From NCBI GenBank assembly GCA_003266145.1, contig MVJJ01000092.1, positions 1-42,032 on the forward strand: 42,032 nucleotides of DNA. Reading direction: 5' to 3'. Below, piece by piece: positions 28,538 to 37,658 of the stretch (position 1 is its first letter; the number at the start of each line of letters is the position of its first letter). The notes beneath the pieces are model-generated. The model did no database searches, was not told the origin of the DNA, and saw only the letters and a list, made by a program, of their open reading frames with translations. The position numbers were made by a program, and so were the translations under genes. The stretch comes from Methanosphaera sp. SHI613 (GTDB taxonomy: Archaea > Methanobacteriota > Methanobacteria > Methanobacteriales > Methanobacteriaceae).

Positions 28538-30265
28538 TCACTGCTCTTTTGAATATTTTATGTCATATCTGGTGTCCGGTTTAATGTAATGGTCGTTGAC
28601 CCCATAATTTTCATACTTGATTGTATAATACTTATTGAATAAAGGTTTTATTGACTTAATCAACTCTTTTTCTTTATCCTCTAATCCACATACATTACAC
28701 CATAGATGATTACTTTCAACCAATTTTACTATTTGACCATCTTTTACCATTATATTACCATCTTTTATGGTAAGTAAGCTGTTTAATAATTTCTTTTCCA
28801 GTATTTTAGAGTTTGACTTTAATGTTGGGTCAAAGTCATCAACGTTGATATCATAAACGCTTACGTCGGCCTTAGCACCGATACCTAGATGTCCCCTGTC
28901 ATTTAATCCCAATATTTTGGCAGGACTTGCACGGGTAATCACGGCAATGTCATTCCAGGAGTATTCCCTGTCATAGGAGGCTATTGCAGTACGTCTTGTA
29001 GCCCAATTATGTACTTCGTTATCCAGCATGTCATTTAGCTTTTCATTACTCATGAGCCATGATATTACCCTAGGATATCTTATGAATGGTCCCCCGTTTG
29101 GTGAATCTGTAGTTAATGCTATTTTCCATGGATCTTTAACACCAAAGAAGAATTCAAGTCCTACGGCCCATTGCAATACGCTTACTGGTGCCTTTTTAGA
29201 GTATATTGAAGGTATTAATCCGGAAGCCGTTTCAACTTCAATGTCCTTGTTGGCCCATTTTAGTCCTGTTAGTCTGAATAGGTCATACTCCATTGGTGCA
29301 TCAGCAGTCATAGTGGTTGTTTCATCAAATGTTATCTGACCCACGTCACAAGTCAGATGATCGTTTTTGTTTATGTAATCTATCAGTTCCGTTGCTCCGG
29401 ATGTCACATCCCTCCAGGAAGTACCCTTATACGCATGGAATTGAACGTGAGTACAATGCATTATCTGGTCTCTTTCGACGTTTTTATTTTTCTTTAATCC
29501 TTTTACGCAGTCAAACGTCTCCAATGTTGTTTCATAATTACCTGGATGGCCCAGATCATTAGTATGAACATGAACAGAATGTGGAAGACCAAGTCTTTCG
29601 TTTACCTTGACCAGTGATGTAATCACTTCTCTACCTGTGACATTCCAGTGAGGTTCGGGATCATCCAAACCGTCCACATTCTTTCCCCAACCCCATGCTT
29701 CACTTCCACATGGATTAACTATCTTTATACCATATCCCTTGGCCAGTTTTAGCCATTTGGATATGAATAATGTCAAGTTATCCATGTTGTTTTCCTTAAC
29801 GTATTTAAGCATGAACCAATTGTTTCCGAATAATGTTAACGTTGGAATATCAAGGTTTGGAATGCTTTTTATTTCTTCATGAGCATGTTTTGATTCAAGT
29901 GGAGGTACTGCTGCCTCGGTTACTGTAGTGTATCCCATCTTGGTGTAACGGTATCCTATCGTTGGACAGGAGGGTATTGAAAAACCTGTTTCGAATCCCT
30001 GAACGGAATTTGGTGCTTTTTTTATTCCTTTTCTGGTATCCTCCGGTCGATATAATCTACCCACTGCAAGTTTAGGCCCTGCTATGTGTGAATGTAAATC
30101 CACACCTCCAGGCATTACGAGCTTACCTGAGACGTCAAGAACCTTTGCATCGGATGAGACTTTGTCTGTGATGAATCCATCTTTTATAAGTATATCCTTT
30201 GATTCACCGTTTATATTGTTTTTAGGATCAAATATTACTCCGCCTTTTAATATGTACTCCATCAT
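28538..30265 (-). CDS. fwdA: formylmethanofuran dehydrogenase subunit A
   Basis: FwdA is the amidohydrolase-fold subunit that couples formate to methanofuran at a dinuclear metal site. Metal ligands are in place: GVDLHSHIAGPK (His58, His60), the lysine expected to be carboxylated in GIKIVNP (Lys181), HVHTNDLG, MHCTHVQFH, and the Asp in TTDSPNGG. All key residues are intact, so the enzyme should be active. The start codon overlaps the fwdB stop (ATGA), and GGGGAG immediately upstream could serve either of two adjacent ATGs. Length (575) matches the family. Confidence 0.97.
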   Translation of the reverse strand: MMEYILKGGVIFDPKNNINGESKDILIKDGFITDKVSSDAKVLDVSGKLVMPGGVDLHSHIAGPKLAVGRLYRPEDTRKGIKKAPNSVQGFETGFSIPSCPTIGYRYTKMGYTTVTEAAVPPLESKHAHEEIKSIPNLDIPTLTLFGNNWFMLKYVKENNMDNLTLFISKWLKLAKGYGIKIVNPCGSEAWGWGKNVDGLDDPEPHWNVTGREVITSLVKVNERLGLPHSVHVHTNDLGHPGNYETTLETFDCVKGLKKNKNVERDQIMHCTHVQFHAYKGTSWRDVTSGATELIDYINKNDHLTCDVGQITFDETTTMTADAPMEYDLFRLTGLKWANKDIEVETASGLIPSIYSKKAPVSVLQWAVGLEFFFGVKDPWKIALTTDSPNGGPFIRYPRVISWLMSNEKLNDMLDNEVHNWATRRTAIASYDREYSWNDIAVITRASPAKILGLNDRGHLGIGAKADVSVYDINVDDFDPTLKSNSKILEKKLLNSLLTIKDGNIMVKDGQIVKLVESNHLWCNVCGLEDKEKELIKSIKPLFNKYYTIKYENYGVNDHYIKPDTRYDIKYSKEQ

Positions 30266-31605
30266 AACTCCCCATTATTTTCTTTTAATGAGTTAATCCG
30301 TTGATTTAACTGATTTAATATCCACTCATCAGAATGACAATTTTCAGGTTTTTCAACCACTTTTTTCATAAACAATGGAATTGAATCCATACGATAACCG
30401 GTACCCTCTGTTTCAACACCTATTCTTGTACTCGGAAGGACTATATCAGAAAGCTCCGTGTATGGCCCCCAATGAGTATCAATTTGGACTACAGGAATAT
30501 CAACCAGATGTCTTATGGAATAACCCGGAAATTGAACTCCAGGATCTGCCGCTACTGCTAAAAAGAAGTCAGGTTCTCGTCTGTTTAGTAAGTCAATTGT
30601 TGTTGTTTCTCCAACCATGTATCTGGGATATCCCCTTGAAAAGTCAACTCCATAAGGATAACCGGTTTGGGTAGTCATTGCTATGTTAAATCCGTTGACG
30701 TTGAAAAATCCCCTCATAGGCAACATTGACCATTTGGTGTATCTGTTTAAATCTTCGATTAGTTGAATCAATATGTCCACATTTCTCTGTTTTGCAATTG
30801 TCTGTGATAATCCTAATCCAAAGAATAATGAACCGCATTCAGCATTTTTCATGGTGTCAACCAATTCACATATCTTTTCTGTTTTAACACCTGCCACCTC
30901 ATCAACATCCAACGTGTTACCTTTGAGTATCATTCTCATTGCATTGAATAGTTCATAATCCTCATTTACATTAAATTGTATCCATTCATCAGACACCTTG
31001 GCAGTATTTGTATACTTTGGATCCAATGTAATCAGTGTCCTATCATCCCGCCCGTTTGGTCTGAAATATCCTTCTGCGAATGTCGTGTATCTGGACAGAT
31101 GTCTTGGATGATCGTCCATAGGATTTGTTCCGACATATATTACCACATCGGATCTATTCTTTACCTCACCAAGTGTCATTACAGGGTGTCCTACATTTTG
31201 AAATGCCTGAATGGTGGTTCCATGACATATCGTTGACTGATTGTCTATGACAGAACCAGTCGTTTCTGCCAGCTTAATTCCCTCATTGATTGCTTCAACG
31301 GATGTTTCTCCCCATCCATAGAGTACCGGCCTTTGGCTATTATAGAGTAAATTTGCAACCTTATCCAATGCCACGTCCCATGTTGTCTCTTCAAGAATTC
31401 CATCTTCGTTACGAATTAATGGATTAAGTAGCCTTTGGTCTTGATCGTTTATTATCTTACTGGCACCTAATCTGCAGGCATGTCTTACCCCCACAATTTT
31501 CTTATCCTTCAGGAGATATGTTATGTCATCACAGTTATTTCCACAATATGAACAACAGCAATTTCTTACCTCTTCATCATAATCTGTAATCGGTTTATGT
31601 TCCAT
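30262..31605 (-). CDS. fwdB: formylmethanofuran dehydrogenase subunit B (catalytic, W/Mo-pterin)
   Basis: FwdB reduces CO2 to formate at a tungsto- or molybdopterin centre. The N-terminal CSYCGNNC segment binds a 4Fe-4S cluster. The metal-ligand position is Cys127 in NQSTICHGTT, a cysteine rather than selenocysteine. Further molybdopterin-fold segments are YVGTNPMDDHPRHLSR, PMRGFFNVNG, and PSTRIGVETEGTGYR. The 447-residue length is normal. The gene needs pterin cofactor made elsewhere in the genome. Confidence 0.97.
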   Translation of the reverse strand: MEHKPITDYDEEVRNCCCSYCGNNCDDITYLLKDKKIVGVRHACRLGASKIINDQDQRLLNPLIRNEDGILEETTWDVALDKVANLLYNSQRPVLYGWGETSVEAINEGIKLAETTGSVIDNQSTICHGTTIQAFQNVGHPVMTLGEVKNRSDVVIYVGTNPMDDHPRHLSRYTTFAEGYFRPNGRDDRTLITLDPKYTNTAKVSDEWIQFNVNEDYELFNAMRMILKGNTLDVDEVAGVKTEKICELVDTMKNAECGSLFFGLGLSQTIAKQRNVDILIQLIEDLNRYTKWSMLPMRGFFNVNGFNIAMTTQTGYPYGVDFSRGYPRYMVGETTTIDLLNRREPDFFLAVAADPGVQFPGYSIRHLVDIPVVQIDTHWGPYTELSDIVLPSTRIGVETEGTGYRMDSIPLFMKKVVEKPENCHSDEWILNQLNQRINSLKENNGEL

Positions 31606-31608
31606 GAT

Positions 31609-32061
31609 TTAACCTCTCTTTATGTATACAGGTAATTGGCCTAATGATTCATCACTTTTTGATGGGTATTTGTTGTATGTCTTTCTCATCAAATCGGCGA
31701 CCAATAAAACTTCCTTATCCGATTTTCTTATTGTTCCCCTGATTCCCTTGAATGTGGGGATATTGCAACAATATGTTTCTGGACTGACTATGATATTTGC
31801 CCATGGACCCTTTGGAATAAAAATCATGCCTTTATGTGGAGCATCATGTGATATGTCCACATATAACGTTACTTCACCCCATTTTGTGATTACATCTATC
31901 TTATCTCTGGGATTTAATGACAATAGCTGCATATCCTCTGAATCCATAAAAGCTACTGCAGTTGCCTGTCTGTATTCATCCTTCAATGTTGAACCTTTCT
32001 TCTCATAAAATGCCTGGATAATACTTGAACCTGTATTAATGATAACATCTAATTCATCCAT
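31609..32061 (-). CDS. fwdD: formylmethanofuran dehydrogenase subunit D
   Basis: The 150-residue subunit is the molybdopterin dinucleotide-binding domain that completes the catalytic pocket of FwdB. Diagnostic segments are NTGSSIIQAFYEKKG, DISHDAPHKGMIFIPKGPWAN, and PTFKGIRGTIRKSD. AAGGAG precedes the ATG. The fwdB start lies three bases after its stop. Confidence 0.93.
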   Translation of the reverse strand: MDELDVIINTGSSIIQAFYEKKGSTLKDEYRQATAVAFMDSEDMQLLSLNPRDKIDVITKWGEVTLYVDISHDAPHKGMIFIPKGPWANIIVSPETYCCNIPTFKGIRGTIRKSDKEVLLVADLMRKTYNKYPSKSDESLGQLPVYIKRG

Positions 32062-32062
32062 T

Positions 32063-32296
32063 TTAATTCTCCTTATGATAAATAGCCTTTGTCGGACATG
32101 TCTGATTACATTTCATACATTCTTTACATTTTTCCGGGTGAAACAATGTGATTACCCCATTTTCCACCAACATGATAACTTCAGTAGTATTCGGCCCACT
32201 TCCTCCACTGATTTGTGGACAGATACTCTGATTAACCGGACATACTATTACACATGCCCCACATCCTAAACAATAATCCTGATTAACTTTTAACAT
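32063..32296 (-). CDS. fwdG: dicluster ferredoxin subunit of formylmethanofuran dehydrogenase
   Basis: The 77-residue protein carries two 4Fe-4S motifs: CLGCGACVIVCPVNQSIC and CKECMKCNQTCP. As first gene of the fwd transcript, it matches FwdG, which passes electrons into the FwdB centre. GAGGAG precedes the start. Its stop is one base from the fwdD start. The polyferredoxin FwdF and FwdH are not in this window. Confidence 0.88.
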   Translation of the reverse strand: MLKVNQDYCLGCGACVIVCPVNQSICPQISGGSGPNTTEVIMLVENGVITLFHPEKCKECMKCNQTCPTKAIYHKEN

Positions 32297-32622
32297 GAAA
32301 TACTCCTCAATTATTCAAAAAAATATTATTAAATTAGTTATTTACAATATAATTTAAATTCTAAAAAAGTCTTAATATTTAAAAATCCATTAAAGAAGTT
32401 TACTATTCACTCTTTGAATAAAATTATATTTTTTTTAGTTAATATAAATTTACATGATTGTATATCCGAATCAAATAATTAAAAAATTTTTCTTATAAAA
32501 AATTGATTCGATAATCAAAAATAATTCAATGCGAAATTAAGTAACAATAGTTAAAAGTGTTGAATTACAAAAATAATATTATAAAAAATATATTTTTATA
32601 GAAATATTCGGATGTAGTAAAT
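32297..32622. promoter_or_regulatory. divergent fwd/purP promoter region
   Basis: The 326-base AT-rich gap holds no gene. CGAATCAA at 32467-32474 is repeated inverted as TTGATTCG at 32503-32510, a perfect 8-bp pair 28 bases apart. TATA-like sequence for purP lies near 32583 (TATATTTTTATAG). Confidence 0.5.
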
Positions 32623-33714
32623 ATGGGAAAAGTAAAAAAAGAAGATATATTATCTATTGTAGACAACTATGATAAAAGTAATATTACCATTGCTACTTTA
32701 GGTAGTCATACAGCTCTCCACATCTTAAGAGGAGCTAAACAAGAAGGTTTCAGAACTGCAGTAGTATGTGAAAAAGGAAAAGAAGTTCCTTATGAACGTT
32801 TTGGTGTAGCAGATGAATTTATATTTGTAAATGAATATAAAGATATTGTTGATGAAGAAGTTCAAGAACAATTAAGAGCTATGAATGCTATTGTTGTACC
32901 TCATGGTTCTTTTGTAGCTTATGCTGGATTAAGCAATGTAGAAGACAAATTCAATGTCCCTATGTTTGGAAACAGAGATGTTTTAAGATGGGAAGCTGAA
33001 AGAGATAAAGAAAGAGAAATGATTACCAAATCAGGCATCAGAATGCCTATGAAATATGATAATCCAGAAGATATTGATAAAGCTGTAATGGTCAAATTCC
33101 CTGGAGCTAGAGGTGGACAAGGATACTTCATCTGTTCAAGCTATGATGAATTCCAAGAAAAAATAGCTCAAATGAAGGAAAGAAATTGGATTAACGATGA
33201 TGATGTAAAAGCTGCACACATCGAAGAATATGTATGTGGAACAAATTTCTGTATACACTATTTCTATTCAGCTCTTAAAGATGAAGTTGAAGTATTAGGT
33301 ATGGACAGCAGATACGAAACAAACATCGACGGTATCGTAAGAATTCCTGCACAAGAACAAATGGAAGCAAACTTAAGCCCATCATATGTTGTAAGTGGTA
33401 ACCACCCTGTAGTTATAAGGGAATCATTATTACCACAAGTGTTCAAAAATGGTGATCAATTAGTTGAAACAGCAAAAGAACTGGTTGAACCTGGTATGAA
33501 CGGCCCATTCTGTTTACAATGTTTAGTAAACGATGACAGAGAAATTGTTATCTTTGAAATGAGTGCACGTATCGATGGTGGTACAAACACTTTCATGAAC
33601 GGTTCAGCATATTCATATATCCAATTCGGAGAACCTATGAGTATGGGACGTAGAATTTCAAGAGAAATTAAAAATGCAATAGAAGAAGACAAATTAGATG
33701 TTATATTAACATAA
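32623..33714 (+). CDS. purP: FAICAR synthetase PurP (formate-dependent purine step)
   Basis: PurP converts AICAR to FAICAR with formate and ATP, the archaeal replacement for PurH transformylase. The 363-residue ATP-grasp protein has the family N-terminus (ITIATLGSHTALHILRGAKQ), the Gly-rich KFPGARGGQGYF, and the metal-binding IFEMSARIDGGTN. Its location opposite the fwd operon is consistent with shared formate/C1 metabolism. The ribosome site GGATG is weak. A T-run follows the stop (33726-33734). Confidence 0.96.
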   Translation: MGKVKKEDILSIVDNYDKSNITIATLGSHTALHILRGAKQEGFRTAVVCEKGKEVPYERFGVADEFIFVNEYKDIVDEEVQEQLRAMNAIVVPHGSFVAYAGLSNVEDKFNVPMFGNRDVLRWEAERDKEREMITKSGIRMPMKYDNPEDIDKAVMVKFPGARGGQGYFICSSYDEFQEKIAQMKERNWINDDDVKAAHIEEYVCGTNFCIHYFYSALKDEVEVLGMDSRYETNIDGIVRIPAQEQMEANLSPSYVVSGNHPVVIRESLLPQVFKNGDQLVETAKELVEPGMNGPFCLQCLVNDDREIVIFEMSARIDGGTNTFMNGSAYSYIQFGEPMSMGRRISREIKNAIEEDKLDVILT

Positions 33715-34050
33715 ACTCTAACCTTCTTTTTTTTATTCATTAAAGTTATCGCACCCTCTTAAACTTCAAATATCACTATTTTTACATGTATTAACAGAAT
33801 AACATATTTTAAATTAAAATCAATAATTTTGGCTATTAAAATTAAATAAAATCTAAAAAAAAATGTTCAAAAAAATCTAAAAAGGGTTTTGAAAAAAAAT
33901 ATTGATACAATCAATGTATTATCTAAGATTGTCAGTAGATTATCCTCAAAAAAAGGTTTTTCAAGTTTCAAACTAGCTACTTTGAACATTCAGTTGTAGT
34001 ACATTCCATTGATTATATCACTCAATCAGAAAGGTTATATTTAGTTTATA
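33715..34050. other. intergenic region between convergent purP and ferredoxin
   Basis: I see no gene or RNA in this AT-rich stretch. It has A-runs and the probable purP terminator T-run at its start. Low-complexity AAATCTAAAAA motifs recur at 33843-33890. Confidence 0.45.
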
Positions 34051-34248
34051 TTAATTTCCTGATTTAGAAATAGCTTCATTTGGACAGTTCATTACACATA
34101 ATCCACATTCAGGACATGCTTCTTCATTTACTTTTGGTTTTCCGTCCACATTTTCCATAGCGTTCAAAGCACAAATTTCTATACATAGTCCACCTGCAGG
34201 ACAGGCGTCCACTCCATTACATTTAGTTGTATCTATTATTACTGCCAT
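34051..34248 (-). CDS. small ferredoxin with one expanded cluster motif
   Basis: The 65-residue protein has two halves with four Cys each. The second, CPECGLCVMNCP, is a standard CX2CX2CX3CP motif. The first, CNGVDACPAGGLCIEIC, is CX5CX5CX3C, with extra residues between the cluster ligands. It is probably an electron carrier. The start at 34248 has GTGAT upstream; the ATG at 34257 is less likely. A GCTCCT/AGGAG palindrome (34278-34289) lies in its leader or promoter. The gene is single. Confidence 0.85.
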   Translation of the reverse strand: MAVIIDTTKCNGVDACPAGGLCIEICALNAMENVDGKPKVNEEACPECGLCVMNCPNEAISKSGN

Positions 34249-34277
34249 ATTTATCACTTGTTGAAATTTTTTTATAA

Positions 34278-34289
34278 CTCCTGTAGGAG
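34278..34289. promoter_or_regulatory. palindrome upstream of ferredoxin gene
   Basis: CTCCT-GT-AGGAG is a short palindrome 30 bases upstream of the ferredoxin start; it may be an operator or a leader hairpin that contains an AGGAG. Confidence 0.3.
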
Positions 34290-34470
34290 CATGTAAAAAA
34301 ATAAATCACCTATTATAATCATATTAATATTGATTCAAACTTCCCTAAGACAATATTAATACTATAATTTGTAGTTTATCATTGACAGTATTTATAAAAA
34401 TTGATTTTTAGGAATACTTAAAACAGGTAATATTCCAAAAAATGAAAAAAAATAATAAAAAGAGACTAAA

Positions 34471-36123
34471 CTAAAATGTTTCGAAATATTTGAAGTCCAT
34501 AATCTTTTCAATAGACTTCACATCCACACAAACATCGGATTCTTTTACCTTTTCTATAGGATTTAATCCACCTGCCGTAGCATATCCAAAGTGATACATG
34601 TCAATCTTTGAATTATAGATGTACTCATTAGGCTTTCCTATATCCAAAAAGTTGAATCCGGCATCACCTATCGTATCAAAGATATCCAAGGCATCATCTC
34701 TTGCAACATATGGTACTGAATGTACACTTGCCAGTATCTTATCAGAGCCGTTGCCGGTTGCTATATCACACATATCCTTTTTGAGGAATATCTCATGAGG
34801 ATCTACTGATGAACCCGTATATGAGATTAGTTCTATAAAGCGGGGCTGTCTGTTGTCTATGTCCAGCACTCCACTGTATATCGGTATAGACACAATACCA
34901 TTATTGGTCAATATACCATCCACTGTCAAACTGCATATCGTTGCAATGCCCACTTTTCCATCGTTATCATCCACTAATGCATATTTGTCTCCCATGAAGT
35001 ATTGTGGATAGTCCTTGTATAGTTTATTTATTATTTCAAGGGCTTCATCCAGGTTTTGCTTATCGACGTATGAGATGTTTGTTATGATGTCACCTTCAAA
35101 TGTATTGTAATCAAAGGTTACCTGTGACATCAGATTAAATATTTTTTCCAATACAAATGAAACATTCTTAGCTTCTTTATTAGCATTGGATAGGATAGGC
35201 TTAACATTATATTCAAGAGAGGACATTGATTCATAATTGACAAATTCATCGGCCAATTTAATGTTTAGATCATATCCGTCTTCTTGAGCTGCACACAATG
35301 GAGTTATTCCACCGATTATTGAGACTCCCACCATACCTTCAGGCACGTTTATACCTAATACTGACTCACCCGGTTGGCCCATCTTTATCAGACCACCGAT
35401 TCCTATCTTATTTAAGTTTGCAAGTATTTTTTTGGCCTGGTCCTGTTTTGTCATTGGAATTGTTCTGAAATTTGCAGGAATTATTCCGTCACCTGATGAA
35501 ATCACGTCTAGAATGGATGTGTTTCCCTTTCCGGAAAATGCCTCTAGAGGAGTAATTGATGTTTTCTTATAGGCTATCTGTTCTACAAACTCGACAGGTG
35601 CATAATCTTCCACTTTGACTAATCCTCCGTAGGATGGTCTTGAGATTATACCATTTTTCTGGAATACACCATCGATTGTTGTTCCACAGACCGTTTTTAT
35701 AAAGTCGACATCATCCTCTTTGGTGTAGGATATGTTCTTACTCACAGCTAATCCATGTTCGAATACTGATTCTATTGTATCCTTTGCATCTAATTGATTT
35801 ATTGATGAAATGTTTGCGATTATTAATCCTTTGGCTGTGGATATGTCCAGCGAAATGTTGTACATTTTTTCCTGAAATCGAGAATAGGAAAAGTCCACCT
35901 GGTCAAATATCAATCCGTTATTGAGTTCCTTTATTCCTTCCTGAGTAATTATCCTACCCTTGTGACCGATTTTTTCAGTAAATCCCTTTTCATCCAGAAT
36001 TCTCATATGATATCTGACTGCTCGTTCACCTAAAGAATAACCTCTTTTTCTTAATTCATTAGAGATATATTTTGCACCCAGAACTTTATCCTCTGATTTT
36101 AAGATTCTGAGTATTTCCATCAT
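34471..36123 (-). CDS. nrpR: nitrogen repressor NrpR
   Basis: NrpR represses nitrogen-assimilation genes when 2-oxoglutarate is low. The N-terminus (residues 1-65) is a winged helix: EILRILKSEDKVLGAKYISN, then RAVRYHMRILDEKGF. Two NrpR ligand/dimer domains follow (about 75-310 and 311-545). The first has ANISSINQLDAKDTIE, the second TNISYVDKQNLDEALE, and each has a GITPLCAAQE/ATAGGLNPIE-type end. Homologues begin somewhat further upstream. Ten in-frame codons before the first ATG read ITIKQETDLK, and a perfect GGAGG sits seven bases before an ATC at 36153-36151. The true start may therefore be non-AUG. The gene lies 108 bases downstream of glnA on the same strand, behind a nine-T run. Confidence 0.93.
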   Translation of the reverse strand: MMEILRILKSEDKVLGAKYISNELRKRGYSLGERAVRYHMRILDEKGFTEKIGHKGRIITQEGIKELNNGLIFDQVDFSYSRFQEKMYNISLDISTAKGLIIANISSINQLDAKDTIESVFEHGLAVSKNISYTKEDDVDFIKTVCGTTIDGVFQKNGIISRPSYGGLVKVEDYAPVEFVEQIAYKKTSITPLEAFSGKGNTSILDVISSGDGIIPANFRTIPMTKQDQAKKILANLNKIGIGGLIKMGQPGESVLGINVPEGMVGVSIIGGITPLCAAQEDGYDLNIKLADEFVNYESMSSLEYNVKPILSNANKEAKNVSFVLEKIFNLMSQVTFDYNTFEGDIITNISYVDKQNLDEALEIINKLYKDYPQYFMGDKYALVDDNDGKVGIATICSLTVDGILTNNGIVSIPIYSGVLDIDNRQPRFIELISYTGSSVDPHEIFLKKDMCDIATGNGSDKILASVHSVPYVARDDALDIFDTIGDAGFNFLDIGKPNEYIYNSKIDMYHFGYATAGGLNPIEKVKESDVCVDVKSIEKIMDFKYFETF

Positions 36124-36231
36124 TTTTAAATCAGTTTCTTGTTTAATAGTGATGTTTTAGCCTCCATTTACTTTAATATGAATAAATTGAAAAAAGAAAT
36201 ATTAAAAAAAAATATTTGGTGAAGATTTGGA

Positions 36232-37569
36232 TTATATGTTTAAGAATTTTTCTCGTTCATAATCAAATACTTGTATTCTATAATCATCCCATTCGGCTCT
36301 TTTTATGTTATAGAATTGAGTGTATACGTGTTCACCTAAAGCATTTTGAACTACTTCATCTTCCTCTAATGCATGATATGCTTCCCATAGACTTGTAGGG
36401 AGTGTATCGACACCTTTTTGAGCAAGTTCTTCAGGTGTATATTCAAATGCGTTGAACTCTGCAGGTTCTCCAGGATCAATTTTTTTATCCATTCCTTCAA
36501 GTCCCGCTTCCAATAATACTGCAAATGCCAGATATGGATTACATGATGGATCAGGAGATCTACATTCTATTCTTGTTCCTAGACCACGGGATGCAGGAAT
36601 TCTTAGATATGTTGATCTGTTTTTGAGTCCGTATGCTATATAACATGGGGCTTCATATCCAGGAACCAATCTTTTGTATGAATTTACTGTAGGAGATAAT
36701 ATGGCAGATAATGCTTTTGCATGTTTTAATAATCCACCTATGAAGTATAGAGCTTCTTGTGACAACTGTGTTTCTGTATCAGGATCATAGAATATGTTTT
36801 TTCCATCCTTAAATAAACTTTGGTTACAGTGCATTCCACTACCATTTACTCCAAAGAATGGTTTTGGCATGAACGTTACCTTGTGTCCCAGATTAGCTAC
36901 AAATGCTTTGATTGCTTGTTTGAATGTTACCACTGCATCGGCTGTTTTCATTGCATCGGCGAATCTGAAATCGATTTCATGCTGTCCAGGTGCAGCTTCG
37001 TGATGACTTACTTCTATGTTAAAGTCAAGTTGTTCTAGACCTAATACTATTTCCCTTCTTAAATCTGTTCCGGAATCTAATGGTTCCACATCAAAGTAAT
37101 CTGCTTCATCAGCCGGAATTAGGTTTCCATGTTCATCTTCATCAACTATGAAGAATTCAGGTTCTGGTCCCATATTGTATTGATAGCCTCTTTCTTCGGC
37201 TTTTTTAAGTGATTTTTTAAGTACACCTCTTGGGTCACCTTCAAATGGTGTTTCATCGGTATGATATACATCACATATGAATCTACAGGATCCTTTTTCT
37301 TCTGGTCTCCATGGTAATGTTGAAAAGGTAGATATATCCGGTTTTAATAATAGGTCACTGTCATTTATATCTACAAATCCTGCTACTGATGATCCATCAA
37401 ATAGTAAACCATTGTTTATTACATCTTCAGCGTCTTCAGGTTTGTTCAATGATATTGCCATGTTTTTTGGTGTACCATGAATATCTGAAAACTGAAATCT
37501 TAAAAATTTAGACCCATATTCATCAATCTTTTTGATTACTTGGTCTATTTGTTCATCTCTTTCTGACAT
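36232..37569 (-). CDS. glnA: glutamine synthetase, type I
   Basis: The 445-residue enzyme makes glutamine from glutamate, ammonia and ATP and is the main ammonia-assimilating enzyme. Signatures include FDGSSVAGF near the N-terminus, PEPEFF, GSGMHCNQSLF, and NRSTYLRIPASRG with CRSPDPSCNPYLAFAVLL. The length and C-terminus fit the GSI-alpha type with no clear adenylylation tyrosine segment, so control is likely transcriptional and by feedback or PII-type proteins. An NrpR operator lies upstream. Confidence 0.97.
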   Translation of the reverse strand: MSERDEQIDQVIKKIDEYGSKFLRFQFSDIHGTPKNMAISLNKPEDAEDVINNGLLFDGSSVAGFVDINDSDLLLKPDISTFSTLPWRPEEKGSCRFICDVYHTDETPFEGDPRGVLKKSLKKAEERGYQYNMGPEPEFFIVDEDEHGNLIPADEADYFDVEPLDSGTDLRREIVLGLEQLDFNIEVSHHEAAPGQHEIDFRFADAMKTADAVVTFKQAIKAFVANLGHKVTFMPKPFFGVNGSGMHCNQSLFKDGKNIFYDPDTETQLSQEALYFIGGLLKHAKALSAILSPTVNSYKRLVPGYEAPCYIAYGLKNRSTYLRIPASRGLGTRIECRSPDPSCNPYLAFAVLLEAGLEGMDKKIDPGEPAEFNAFEYTPEELAQKGVDTLPTSLWEAYHALEEDEVVQNALGEHVYTQFYNIKRAEWDDYRIQVFDYEREKFLNI

Positions 37570-37585
37570 TTGAATAAGTCTCCTA

Positions 37586-37633
37586 ATTATACTTGTGATA
37601 ATAATAATTAATTATATATCCTTCAAGTATAAT
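37586..37633 (-). promoter_or_regulatory. leader inverted repeat adjoining glnA ribosome site
   Basis: ATTATACTTG and CAAGTATAAT form a perfect 10-bp stem (minus-strand arms 37633-37624 and 37595-37586) with 28 bases between. The 3' arm ends one base from the AGGAG at 37584-37580. Inside is a second palindrome, ATAATTAATTAT. Pairing could expose or mask the ribosome site. Confidence 0.45.
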
Positions 37634-37658
37634 CTATTTTATTATATGCATTATTATC

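Noticed and set aside
33843..33890. Repeated AAATCTAAAAA motifs as a possible CRISPR or RNA element
   Set aside because: Spacing is irregular and the unit is low-complexity; no regular array exists.
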